Shown here: positions 16,333 to 24,404 of the stretch, piece by piece | Numbering within the stretch: the stretch's first letter is position 1 | Layout of the letters: every line of letters starts with the position of its first letter | Assembly (NCBI RefSeq): GCF_007713735.2 | Contig: NZ_VMNW02000021.1 | Coordinates: forward strand, 52,532 to 116,531 | DNA from: Amycolatopsis acidicola | GTDB lineage: Bacteria > Actinomycetota > Actinomycetes > Mycobacteriales > Pseudonocardiaceae | DNA length: 64,000 bases | Reading direction: 5' to 3' | Made by a program: the position numbers and the translations under genes | Notes under the pieces: generated by a model | What the model was told of the DNA's origin: nothing | What the model saw: the letters and a program-made list of their open reading frames with translations, nothing else | Database searches by the model: none

Positions 16333-17505
16333 GTGCAGAGGATTGTCGTGGTCGGTGCTTCCTTGGCCGGCCTGCGTTGTACCGAAGCACTTCGCGCGGA
16401 GGGGTTCGGAGGCGAGGTCGTGCTCGTCGGTGAGGAACGTCATGGGCCGTACAACCGGCCACCGCTGTCGAAGGCCGTCCTCGCTGGTGCCGCCGGCGGG
16501 CTGGAGCTGGAAACGACCGGTGAGCGGGCGGCGGAGTGGCGCCTGGGAGTACCGGCGACGGAAGTGAGCCTCGCGGCCCGCAGGCTTCAACTCGCCGACG
16601 GCGGCGAGCTCGGTTACGACGGCCTCGTCGTCGCAACGGGCCTGCGGCCGCGCCGGTTGCCGCTCCCGGGGCCCCGGCGTGGTCGGCATGTCGTCCGGAC
16701 GCTCGACGACGCGCGGAACCTCGCGGCCGCGCTGCGGCCCGGCGCTCGGGTGACAGTTCTCGGAGCAAGCTTCATCGCCTGCGAGATCGCGTCTGTCGCG
16801 GTCGATGCGGGGTGTTCGGTGACGATCGTGGCGCCCGAAGCGGAGCCGATGGCGGCCGTCCTCGGGGCCGAACTGGGTGCCGCGCTTCGTCGGCGGCACG
16901 AGGCCCGCGGGGTCGAGTTCCGGCTCGGCACGGTGGCTTCGAAATGCGATGGCGGCGAAACTCTGCGCGCGGTGGTGCTCTCCGACGGCACCGATCTTCC
17001 GACCGACCTGCTCGTCGAGGCCGTCGGCTGCACCCCGGCGGTCGACTGGCTCGAAGACAACGGGCTGGACCTGTCCGACGGGGTTCTGTGCGACAACCGC
17101 CTGCGCGTCCAGGGACACGAAGACGTTGTGGCGGCAGGAGATGTCGCCCGGTTCCCCAACCCGCTCATCGACGACGTGCCCCGGCGCGTCGAGCACTGGA
17201 CCATGGCGGTCGACACCGCTCGCCAGGCCGCGCTCACGTTGCTCGGCCGCACCCCGGGGCCCGCCGGGTTCCGGCCGCTGCCGGGGTTCTGGAGTGACCA
17301 GGCCGGATTGCGCATCCAGGCCTTCGGTTCGCCCGCACTGGCTGACGCCCGGGAGGTCGTGGCCGGTGACTTGGACGGCGACGTCGCGATCGCCTGCCAC
17401 CGTACCGGCCGGCTCATCGGTGCCGTCGCGATCGGACGCCGGCGGGATCTCATCGGTTTGCGAAAGCGGCTATTGGACGAGCGCAGTCCGCTCGCCACCA
17501 CATGA
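16333..17505 (+). CDS. NAD(P)H:ferredoxin reductase, FAD-dependent
   Basis: A 390-residue flavoprotein of the putidaredoxin-reductase type. The FAD motif VVVGASLAGL is at the N terminus, GPYNRPPLSK follows, a second nucleotide-binding motif lies at VTVLGASFIACEIA, and DVVAAGDVARF matches the late FAD-contact motif. The GTG at 16333 is chosen because the FAD motif begins five codons later. It should pass electrons from NAD(P)H to the ferredoxin at 16139 and so to the P450. Its stop overlaps an ATG of the following ORF. Confidence 0.88.
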   Translation: MQRIVVVGASLAGLRCTEALRAEGFGGEVVLVGEERHGPYNRPPLSKAVLAGAAGGLELETTGERAAEWRLGVPATEVSLAARRLQLADGGELGYDGLVVATGLRPRRLPLPGPRRGRHVVRTLDDARNLAAALRPGARVTVLGASFIACEIASVAVDAGCSVTIVAPEAEPMAAVLGAELGAALRRRHEARGVEFRLGTVASKCDGGETLRAVVLSDGTDLPTDLLVEAVGCTPAVDWLEDNGLDLSDGVLCDNRLRVQGHEDVVAAGDVARFPNPLIDDVPRRVEHWTMAVDTARQAALTLLGRTPGPAGFRPLPGFWSDQAGLRIQAFGSPALADAREVVAGDLDGDVAIACHRTGRLIGAVAIGRRRDLIGLRKRLLDERSPLATT

Positions 17506-17522
17506 ACGAGAACAGGAAAACA

Positions 17523-17936
17523 ATGAAGTCTTCTTGGAAGGCGGCGCTGCCCTGCGCTGCCCTGCTGACGCTGCTCGCGGCCGCCCCGGCGAACGCGGCG
17601 ACCACCGACCCCGGCACCCAGGTCGCGGAAAGCCTGGCCGCGGGCGACGGCGAAGCGGCCGCCGCGGCGATTCAGGCCCAGCGACTGGACACGAAGCCCG
17701 CCGAGCTCGGGCACATCATCGTGGAAGGCGGCCACATCGCGGTGAGCGCGCACACCGGCGATCAGTTCCGCGACGCCGTCGCCTACGCGTTTCCGCACGG
17801 CGGCGTTTCGCTCAGCCAAGCCCTGGTCACGTTCGGCCTCGCCGGGAAAGAGGTCGTCACCACCGGCGTGACCCCGGACGAAGCACTCGTCGGCGGCGAA
17901 ACCATCGCCCAAACCGTAGAAGCGTACGCACTCTGA
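17523..17936 (+). CDS. Small secreted protein, unknown function
   Basis: A 137-residue protein that I do not recognise. It has a clear Sec signal peptide: KSSWK, a hydrophobic core AALPCAALLTLLAAA, and a likely cleavage after ANA at about residue 26. The mature part is Ala-rich without Cys and shows no known motif. An ATG at 17502 overlaps the reductase stop, but 17523 follows AGGAAAA and starts the signal peptide properly. It is followed after 17 bp by another secreted protein and may form a unit with it. Confidence 0.6.
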   Translation: MKSSWKAALPCAALLTLLAAAPANAATTDPGTQVAESLAAGDGEAAAAAIQAQRLDTKPAELGHIIVEGGHIAVSAHTGDQFRDAVAYAFPHGGVSLSQALVTFGLAGKEVVTTGVTPDEALVGGETIAQTVEAYAL

Positions 17937-17953
17937 GTTCACCGGAGGAAGTC

Positions 17954-19042
17954 TTGTCCCGCAACACATCACGGCGCCGAGTGGCCGCCGCGGCCGCTGT
18001 GGCGGCATTCGTCGGCGGCGTGCTGATCGCGCCCCAGGCGGAAGCCGCCGGCGCGGTCACCGAGTACCCGTTCCTGCCGACGCCCGCCGCCACTCCGTGC
18101 GAAGTCGAGTTCGACCACAACGGGATCGCCTGGATCGAGGAGATCAGCGGCAACAAGATCGCCCGGCTGGACCCGTCCACCGGGGCGACGTCGGAATACC
18201 CGCTGACCAACCCGGCCGGGATCCCCGCGGGCATGGAGTTCGGGAGCGACGGCGCGCTCTGGTTCCCGGAGGTCGCCGGCAACGCGATCGTCCGGATGGA
18301 CACCGCGACCGGTCACATGGATCGCTACAACGTGCCCTACAGCATCGGACTCGTGAACGACCTGCCCGTCGGCGTCCGGGCGACGATCGACATCTCCGGT
18401 GGCAGGGACAACGGCATGTGGTTCACCAACGGCGCCACCAACAGCATCGGCCGCATCGACCTGACCACCAAGCAGATCACCAGCTACCCGATCCCGACGC
18501 TCGCGTCGGTGCCGCTGATCATCCAGCCGGGGCCCGGCAGCACCATGGTGTTCTCCGAGATCACCGGCAACAAGATCGGCACCATCGACGTGAACACCAA
18601 GCAGATCAAGGAGTATCCGGTCCCGACCCCGGTGTCCGCCCCGCAGGGCGTCACCACCGCCGCGGACGGGACGATCTGGTTCTCGGAGACGGCGGGGCAG
18701 AAGATCGGCAAGATCGACCCGGCCACCGGCGCGGTGACCGAGTACGACCTGCTGGCGCTTCGTGAAGGCGGGCCGGTGTCGATCGGCTTGGGCAACCCGC
18801 TCCCGTTCCCCGGCCCGACTCGCATCGGCAGTGACGGGAACCTTTACTTCACCGAGGGAAACCTGGCGTTCGCCGGGAACAAGGTCGGCCAGTACAACCC
18901 GTCGACGGGCAAGCTGCGCGAGTTCGAGACCCCGACACCGGTGTCGGCCCCCTGCGACATCAACAACTCGCAGAACGGCTACATCTACTTCGGCGAGTTC
19001 ACGGGCAACAGGGTCGGCCGGCTGGATCTCGGCAAGCTCTGA
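17954..19042 (+). CDS. Secreted seven-bladed beta-propeller (Vgb/SMP-30-like)
   Basis: A 362-residue exported protein starting with TTG after GGAGGAA. An RR-containing signal peptide (TSRRRVAAA, then a hydrophobic run, with probable cleavage near AEA) points to Sec or Tat export. The mature part has seven repeats of about 40-45 residues of the type xDGxxWFxExxGNKIGRIDxxTGxxxEYxxPT, which is the blade pattern of virginiamycin B lyase and related streptogramin-lyase-like propellers. The His and Glu residues expected of a lyase active site are not evident, so antibiotic cleavage is unlikely; lactonase-like or binding roles are possible. Confidence 0.7.
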   Translation: MSRNTSRRRVAAAAAVAAFVGGVLIAPQAEAAGAVTEYPFLPTPAATPCEVEFDHNGIAWIEEISGNKIARLDPSTGATSEYPLTNPAGIPAGMEFGSDGALWFPEVAGNAIVRMDTATGHMDRYNVPYSIGLVNDLPVGVRATIDISGGRDNGMWFTNGATNSIGRIDLTTKQITSYPIPTLASVPLIIQPGPGSTMVFSEITGNKIGTIDVNTKQIKEYPVPTPVSAPQGVTTAADGTIWFSETAGQKIGKIDPATGAVTEYDLLALREGGPVSIGLGNPLPFPGPTRIGSDGNLYFTEGNLAFAGNKVGQYNPSTGKLREFETPTPVSAPCDINNSQNGYIYFGEFTGNRVGRLDLGKL

Positions 19043-19066
19043 ATGATCGGAGTCGTTTGTGCGCGC

Positions 19067-19099
19067 AGGCGCCGGCTGGCGGGAGCGCCGCCGGCGCTT
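19067..19099 (+). terminator. Hairpin downstream of the propeller gene
   Basis: A 10-bp stem with one G-T pair (19067-19076 with 19090-19099) ends in TTT, 25 bp after the stop codon. Confidence 0.5.
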
Positions 19100-19472
19100 T
19101 GCTCGACGTGCGGGGTGGGCGTCTGAACGCCTCCGCGTGACGAAGCACAGCCAGCCGCCGATTCGCGCGCCTGACCAGGTCCTTTTCGCTCCACGCTCAC
19201 TCAGCCACAGGACCTCCCTTGATCAGAAGCCCTGACTGTCAACGACCTCCGTCAGTTTCAGACCTAGCGGGAGGGTGAGCGGCGAGCCGTCTCCGATCAC
19301 GGTTCCCGGCTTGCGGGGAGGTAGCCGGTCGCCCAGGAGGCCCGCCGGCCTTCGGTGACTTCGCGGGCCGGGACCACACAGGGGCGCATCGGGGATCGCC
19401 GTGCTGCCGTGCCGGTGCGGGACACCGCGGCGTGGGTAAAGGCCTTCATGATGGCGCCGTTCCTTCCAGCGA
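19100..19472. other. Gap with no recognisable gene
   Basis: The stretch between the propeller gene and the amidohydrolase relic has stop codons in the relic's frame and no open frame resembling a protein I know. It is probably decayed sequence upstream of the relic. Confidence 0.5.
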
Positions 19473-19825
19473 ATGGGCCTGAACGTGACCGACGAAGACC
19501 TTTCCGGCGGAACCACTTCCATGGCGGCGGCGCTCGCGCGCGGTTCGATCGACGTGGCGTCCGGCGGCACGATCGGGTTCATCCAGAACCTGAGCTCGAA
19601 GGCCATTTCCCGAACCGGCTACCCGTTCCCGGATGTGTACGACGCGCTGCATCGGGTGCTCGACGCGTTCGGCGTCGAGCGGGTGGCCTGGGCTCGGACA
19701 TCACCCGGGCCGGCCACCACCACGACTACCGTGCCGCGGTCACCTACCTGTGCCATGACGAGCGGCTGACGCCGGAAGAACTGGCCATGCTGCGGGGCGG
19801 CTCGTTGCGCGGCCTCATCCGGTGG
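19473..19825 (+). pseudogene. Amidohydrolase (amidohydrolase-2 family) relic, truncated and frameshifted
   Basis: Only the C-terminal 115 or so residues of an amidohydrolase remain. The first frame runs through YPFPDVYDALHRVLDAFGVERVAWA, split here as the usual helix before the metal-site strand, and breaks at 19690-19692. The reading continues in another frame as GSDITRAGHHHDY and LTPEELAMLRGGSLRGLIRW. Together they give the family pattern FGxxRVxWGSD, which would be restored by one extra G in the GGG run at 19690-19692. The N-terminal part is absent and an upstream stop blocks extension. A sequencing error could explain the shift but not the truncation. Confidence 0.65.
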
Positions 19826-19841
19826 CCGGAGACCCCGGCCG

Positions 19842-20267
19842 TCAGTTCTCCTCGTCCTCGAAGATCAGGAACGTCCGCGTCGACAGCACGCCCGGGATCG
19901 CCTGGAGCTGTTCCAGGACGACCCGGCGCAGCGCGTCGTTGCCCTCCGCCCGCACCAGGAGCATGACGTCGAAATCCCCGCCGGTGAGCGCCATGTGCCG
20001 CACCTCGGGGATGGCCCGGAGCCGCTCGCGCAGGTCCCGCCACGTGTTCTGGCGGACGGTCATCGATACGTACGCCGAGGTCGTCAGCCCGACCTTGGCC
20101 GGGTCCACGCGGGCGGTGAAGCCGGTGATCACCCCGTCAGCGACCAGGCGCTCCAGCCGCGAGTAGGCGTTGGCGCGCGAAATCAGCACGCGTTCGGCCA
20201 GCGCGCGACCGGACAGCCTGCCGTCGGCTTCCAGCTCCCGGATGATCCGTCCGTCGATGTCGTCCAT
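19842..20267 (-). CDS. Lrp/AsnC family transcriptional regulator
   Basis: A 141-residue feast/famine regulator: an N-terminal HTH (IIRELEADGRLSGRALAERV, then SRANAYSRLERL) and a C-terminal ligand/oligomerisation domain with the conserved TGGDFDVMLLV. The ATG at 20267 starts the domain at its usual place; an upstream ATG would add 21 atypical residues. It is divergent from the 2-oxoacid dehydrogenase operon, the arrangement known for BkdR-type regulators that respond to branched-chain amino acids, so it probably activates or represses that operon. Confidence 0.88.
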   Translation of the reverse strand: MDDIDGRIIRELEADGRLSGRALAERVLISRANAYSRLERLVADGVITGFTARVDPAKVGLTTSAYVSMTVRQNTWRDLRERLRAIPEVRHMALTGGDFDVMLLVRAEGNDALRRVVLEQLQAIPGVLSTRTFLIFEDEEN

Positions 20268-20426
20268 TCGTCTCGCTCCCCGGGGCGGCGGTGGCACTGG
20301 CCGGTCCGAGTGGAGCGGCCAGGCGGCCAATGCCAGTCAATCGTCTCGTAGTAACGGCAAAGAATAGTCGAATGACCACGGAAGTTGGCAGGATGCTGGC
20401 TCAGTGGATCGCCGATGGAGGTGGAG

Positions 20427-21497
20427 ATGGAGGCCGACCGGCTCGACGCGGCCCTGACCGTGACCCGGACGCTCGACGAGTCCGGTGCCGTGGTGATGGG
20501 CGGAGAAAAGCCCGACCCCGCCACACTTTTGGCCGGTTACCGGCGGCTGGTGTCCGCGCGGCGGCTGAACGAGCAGGCCGGGGCATTGGTCCGGCAGGGC
20601 AGGCTCGCGGTCTATCCGTCGTCGCGGGGGCAGGAGGCCTGCCAGGTCGCGTGCGCTTCCGTACTGGCTGACGGCGACTGGCTCTTCCCGACCTATCGCG
20701 ACACCGCGGCGATCGCCGCGCGCGGTGTGGATCCGGTCGACGTGCTGACGATGCTGCGCGGGGACTGGCACTGCGGCTACGACCCGGTGGCGCACAAGGT
20801 CGCGCCGCAGGCGACGCCGTTGGCGACGCAGTTGCCGCACGCGGTCGGCGTCGCCCACGCCGCGCGGCTCAGGGGGGAGGACACCGTCGTGATGGCGCTG
20901 TGCGGGGACGGCGCGACCAGCGAAGGCGACTTCCACGAGGCATGCAACTTCGCCGCGGTGTTCCGCGCGCCGGTGGTTTTCCTGGTGCAGAACAACAAGT
21001 ACGCGATCTCGGTCCCGCTGGCCCGCCAGTCCGTCGCGCCTTCCCTTGCGGCGAAAGCGATCGGGTACGGAATGCCCGGCGTGCGTGTGGACGGCAACGA
21101 CCTGGCCGCGCTGGAAAAGGTGCTCGGCGACGCGGTGGCCCGGGCGCGCGCGGGAGGAGGCCCGACGCTGGTCGAGGCCGACACCTATCGCCTGGACGCC
21201 CACACCAACGCCGACGACGCCACCCGCTACCGCACCGACGACGAGGTCGCGGGCTGGGCGCGGCGCGACCCGCTGGTGCGTGTGCGCGCCTACCTGACCG
21301 AGGCCGGGGTCCTCGACGATGCCGTGGAGCAGGAGATCACCGACGCCGCGGAGAAGATGGCCGCCGCCGTCCGGGCCGGGCTCGGCGCCGAGGCACCCGC
21401 GGACCCGGAGGAGATGTTCGCGCACGTCTATGCCACGCCCACGGCGCAGCTGGCCGAGCAACGCGTTCAGCTGCGCGCCGAGTTGGAGGAGGCCTGA
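20427..21497 (+). CDS. bkdA: Branched-chain 2-oxoacid dehydrogenase E1 alpha subunit
   Basis: A 356-residue thiamine-diphosphate subunit of the E1 component, which decarboxylates 2-oxoacids from Val, Leu and Ile and passes the acyl group to E2. The ThDP motif begins GDGATSEGDFHEACNF and ends NN (VFLVQNN), and the phosphorylation-loop region YRLDAHTNADD is typical of BCKDH and PDH alpha subunits. Of two possible starts, 20427 has GGAGGTGGAG just upstream; 20415 is also possible. The stop overlaps the start of the beta gene by one base. Pyruvate specificity cannot be excluded, but an Lrp regulator and three-gene E1/E1/E2 layout favour branched-chain substrates. Confidence 0.85.
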   Translation: MEADRLDAALTVTRTLDESGAVVMGGEKPDPATLLAGYRRLVSARRLNEQAGALVRQGRLAVYPSSRGQEACQVACASVLADGDWLFPTYRDTAAIAARGVDPVDVLTMLRGDWHCGYDPVAHKVAPQATPLATQLPHAVGVAHAARLRGEDTVVMALCGDGATSEGDFHEACNFAAVFRAPVVFLVQNNKYAISVPLARQSVAPSLAAKAIGYGMPGVRVDGNDLAALEKVLGDAVARARAGGGPTLVEADTYRLDAHTNADDATRYRTDDEVAGWARRDPLVRVRAYLTEAGVLDDAVEQEITDAAEKMAAAVRAGLGAEAPADPEEMFAHVYATPTAQLAEQRVQLRAELEEA

Positions 21498-22486
21498 TGG
21501 CCGTGCCCAAGTTGACCATGGCGCAGGCGATCAACACCGCACTGCGCGACGCGATGTCCGCCGACGAATCGGTGGTCGTGTTCGGGGAGGACGTCGGCCC
21601 GCTCGGCGGCGTGTTCCGGGTGACCGACGGGCTGCACGAGGACTTCGGCGAGAGCCGCTGTTTCGACACGCCGCTCGCCGAGTCCGGGATCGCCGGACTG
21701 GCCGTCGGGATGGCCATGAACGGGTTGCGGCCGGTCGTGGAAATGCAGTTCGACGCGTTCGCGTACCCGGCGTTCGAACAGATCGCGAGCCATGTCGCGA
21801 AACTCGGCAACCGCACGCGTGGCCGGATCCGGCTGCCGATGGTCATCCGGATCCCCTACGCCGGCGGGATCGGCGGCGTGGAGCACCACTGCGACTCGTC
21901 GGAGGCCTACTACGCGCACACGCCGGGCCTCACTGTCGTCGCCCCGGCCACGAACGCCGACGCTTATGGGCTGCTGCGCGCGGCCATCGAAAGCCCGGAC
22001 CCGGTGGTGTTCCTCGAACCCAAGAAGCACTACTTCGCCAAGGAAGAAGTCGACGTCTCCGCGTACGTGCCGCCGATCGGTCACGCCGCGGTCCGCCGCG
22101 ACGGCCGGGACGCCACTCTGATCGCTTACGGCCCGTCGGTGCCCGTCGCGCTCGCCGCGGCCGAGCAGGCGAAGGCCGAGGGCCGTGATCTCGGGGTGGT
22201 CGACCTGCGCTCGATCGTGCCATTCGACGACGAGACCGTGTGCGCTGAAGTCCGCAAGACCGGACGGGTCGTGGTGATCGCCGAAGCGCCGGGTTTCGCT
22301 TCCGTGGCCTCGGAAATCGCGGCACGGGTCGGCGAGCGGTGCTTCCACCACCTGGAGGCGCCGGTGCGGCGGGTCACCGGGTTCGACGTGCCCTACCCGC
22401 CGCCGAAGCTCGAACAGCACTACCTGCCCGGGGTGGACCGGATCCTCGACGCCGTCGACACCTTGCAGTGGGAGGACGTCGCGTGA
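21497..22486 (+). CDS. bkdB: Branched-chain 2-oxoacid dehydrogenase E1 beta subunit
   Basis: A 329-residue E1 beta subunit. Family hallmarks include VFGEDVGPLGGVFRVT, FDTPLAESGIAGLAVGMA, EMQFDAFAYPAFEQI and the HCDSSEAYYAHTPGL segment that helps form the active site with the alpha subunit. It starts with TGATG overlap behind the alpha gene and overlaps the E2 gene by 4 bp, so the three proteins are translationally coupled, as expected of one complex in the cytoplasm. Confidence 0.9.
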   Translation: MAVPKLTMAQAINTALRDAMSADESVVVFGEDVGPLGGVFRVTDGLHEDFGESRCFDTPLAESGIAGLAVGMAMNGLRPVVEMQFDAFAYPAFEQIASHVAKLGNRTRGRIRLPMVIRIPYAGGIGGVEHHCDSSEAYYAHTPGLTVVAPATNADAYGLLRAAIESPDPVVFLEPKKHYFAKEEVDVSAYVPPIGHAAVRRDGRDATLIAYGPSVPVALAAAEQAKAEGRDLGVVDLRSIVPFDDETVCAEVRKTGRVVVIAEAPGFASVASEIAARVGERCFHHLEAPVRRVTGFDVPYPPPKLEQHYLPGVDRILDAVDTLQWEDVA

Positions 22487-23715
22487 GCACCCGGGTTTTC
22501 ACGTTGCCTGATCTGGGCGAGGGACTCACCGAAGCCCAGTTGCTGCGCTGGCTGGTCAAAGTCGGGGACACGGTGCGGGTCGATGAGCCCGTGGCCGAGG
22601 TGGAGACCGCCAAGGCGGCGGTCGAGGTGCCTTCGCCGTTCGCCGGAACGATCGCGGAACTGCACGGCGACGAAGGCGCCACACTCACCGTGGGCGCGCC
22701 GCTGATCTCCGTCGCGGCCGCCGGAGCCGCCTACGTGGAAGAAGAACGCGCCGGATCCGGCAATGTCCTCATCGGATACGGAACCTCGGCCGCCGCGCCG
22801 GCCAGGCGCCGCCGCAAGGCGGCTCGGCCGGCCGTGAAAACGTTGGCACGCAACGGAGAACGGCCCGCCGTGCAGTCGCCGATCGTCCGCCAGCTCGCCC
22901 GCCGCCGGAACGTGGAACTCGACGCGCTGACGGGGACCGGGCCCGGCGGCCTGATCACCCGGCATGACGTCGAAACCGCGGCCGCCCCCGCACCCGCGGC
23001 GGACAGTGATCGCCGCACGGGTTTGCCGATCCGCGCCCGGGTGCCGTTGACCGGGCTGCGCAAGGCCGTCACCGACACCCTCACCCGGAGCCGCTCGGAG
23101 ATCCCCGAAGCGACCACCTGGGTGGACGTGGACGCGACGACGTTGCTCGAGCTCCGGGCGCGGCTCCAGGAAAACGGTGGCGCGCCGGGGATTCTGGCCA
23201 TGGTCGCGCGGTTCGTCGTCGCCGGGCTGGCCCGGTTCCCGGAGCTGAATTCGCGGGTGGACACCGAGCGCGGCGAGATCACCCACTTCGGCGGGGTCAA
23301 CCTCGGACTCGCCGCGCAGACCGGCCGAGGTCTCGTCGTGCCCGCCGTCCGCGACGCGCATCGACTCGGCATGCGCGGCCTGGACACCGAGATCCGGCGC
23401 CTCACCGCGGCCGCCCGCGAAGGCACGGTGACGGCGGCCGAACTGAGCTCGGGATCGTTCACGCTCAACAACTACGGCGTACTCGGCGTCGACGGCAGCG
23501 CGGCGATCATCAACCACCCGGAAGCCGCGATCCTCGGGATGGGCCGGATCCTCCCGCGCCCGTGGGTCGTGGACGGCGAGGTCGTGGCCCGGCAGATCGT
23601 GCAACTGTCGCTGGTGTTCGACCACCGCGTCTGCGACGGCGGCACGGCGGGCGGGTTCCTTCGCTTCGTCGCCGACGCCATCGAAAACCCGGTATCCGCG
23701 ATGGCCGAGCTGTAG
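22483..23715 (+). CDS. bkdC: 2-Oxoacid dehydrogenase E2 (dihydrolipoyl acyltransferase)
   Basis: A 410-residue E2 core enzyme. The single lipoyl domain (1-78) carries the lipoylated Lys44 in VETAKAAVEV. A basic linker leads to the peripheral subunit-binding domain (about 126-162, SPIVRQLARRRNVEL...GTGPGGLI), and the catalytic domain ends with the DHRVCDGG motif holding the active-site His and Asp. It starts with GTG in a GTGA overlap and is the last gene of the operon, followed by a strong hairpin. No E3 gene follows; the complex must borrow a lipoamide dehydrogenase encoded elsewhere. Confidence 0.9.
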   Translation: MSTRVFTLPDLGEGLTEAQLLRWLVKVGDTVRVDEPVAEVETAKAAVEVPSPFAGTIAELHGDEGATLTVGAPLISVAAAGAAYVEEERAGSGNVLIGYGTSAAAPARRRRKAARPAVKTLARNGERPAVQSPIVRQLARRRNVELDALTGTGPGGLITRHDVETAAAPAPAADSDRRTGLPIRARVPLTGLRKAVTDTLTRSRSEIPEATTWVDVDATTLLELRARLQENGGAPGILAMVARFVVAGLARFPELNSRVDTERGEITHFGGVNLGLAAQTGRGLVVPAVRDAHRLGMRGLDTEIRRLTAAAREGTVTAAELSSGSFTLNNYGVLGVDGSAAIINHPEAAILGMGRILPRPWVVDGEVVARQIVQLSLVFDHRVCDGGTAGGFLRFVADAIENPVSAMAEL

Positions 23716-23748
23716 CCGCGCGGCCCTCACGGGCGCTGTGGCGTGAAA

Positions 23749-23781
23749 CCGGGCGGTGCCAACGGAACTGGCACCGCCCGG
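23749..23781. terminator. Hairpin terminator between convergent operons
   Basis: A perfect 13-bp stem (23749-23761 with 23769-23781) with a 7-nt loop, placed between the E2 gene and the convergent DUF1989 gene. Confidence 0.8.
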
Positions 23782-23789
23782 GGAGCCGG

Positions 23790-24404
23790 TCAGGAAAGCG
23801 ATGGCGCTCGCGTGCGGACTTGGTAGTCGACGGGCCGGGGCCGATGTCCGTTGATGGGGTTGACATCCATCGGGCAGGCCGACAGCACGAGCCATTGCGG
23901 CATGAGTGCTTCGAGTACCACGGCGTCTCCTGGCCGGGCGGGAGAGGGCAGCCACGTCAGGTGGCCGTCCCGGTCCCACCGGACGTTCATGAAAAGGTTG
24001 AGCGGCGCCGGGATCACCGGCACCTCCTGACCGGCGGTGCGCAACGCCGCCCGCAGGTTGTCCGCGCAGTTGGGATGATCGGCCCGGGCGCCGAGGGAGG
24101 CGTACCGTGCGGGATCACAGGCGGCCACGAGCGTGTCGTGCACGCCGGGGCTGGTGTCTTCGACGAGGGCGAGCATCGGGTTCCGCCGAGAGCTCAGCAG
24201 GTGGTCGCCGACGGTGAGGGTGATCCGCTCGAGCGTGGTCCGGGTGTGCTCCATCGAGAGGTGCTCAGCCGGATCCGGCCTGGCGAACGCCCAGGTGTCG
24301 ACGACCTGGCCGCCGTGGGCGTTACGAATCCGCACCCGGTCTCCGGTGCCGAGGCCGATCGCGGTGCCGGAACCTGCGGCCAGCGGGTGAAACCTGTCGG
24401 TCAT
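23790..24404 (-). CDS. Urea-carboxylase-associated family protein (DUF1989)
   Basis: A 204-residue DUF1989 protein. The family pattern is visible as GDRVRIRNAHGGQVVDTWAF, then LSMEHTRTT, LTVGDHLLSSRRNPML, a HPNCADNL segment and the late NLFMNV and CPMDVNPING. His and Cys residues in these motifs probably bind a metal. Members sit beside urea carboxylase, allophanate hydrolase or purine/guanidine genes and take part in release of small nitrogen compounds. Here it overlaps the NCS1 permease gene by 4 bp and ends the four-gene minus-strand operon from 27549. It is a full-length relative of the half-length protein at 30444. Confidence 0.8.
   Translation of the reverse strand: MTDRFHPLAAGSGTAIGLGTGDRVRIRNAHGGQVVDTWAFARPDPAEHLSMEHTRTTLERITLTVGDHLLSSRRNPMLALVEDTSPGVHDTLVAACDPARYASLGARADHPNCADNLRAALRTAGQEVPVIPAPLNLFMNVRWDRDGHLTWLPSPARPGDAVVLEALMPQWLVLSACPMDVNPINGHRPRPVDYQVRTRAPSLS

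Noticed and set aside
14852..16768. 638-codon minus-strand frame over the P450-ferredoxin-reductase genes
   Set aside because: The plus-strand genes carry complete haem, Fe-S and FAD motifs; the antisense frame has no recognisable domain or start site.
17954..19042. Virginiamycin B (streptogramin) lyase as the function of the propeller
   Set aside because: The blade pattern fits, but the protein is exported and lacks the His/Glu active-site arrangement expected of the lyase; the context is catabolic, not resistance.
20318..20340. GAGACGATT on the minus strand near the Lrp-bkd gap, resembling the shared operator
   Set aside because: Only the first eight bases match; the CTC half and AT tail are missing, and no suitable -35 lies at the conserved distance.
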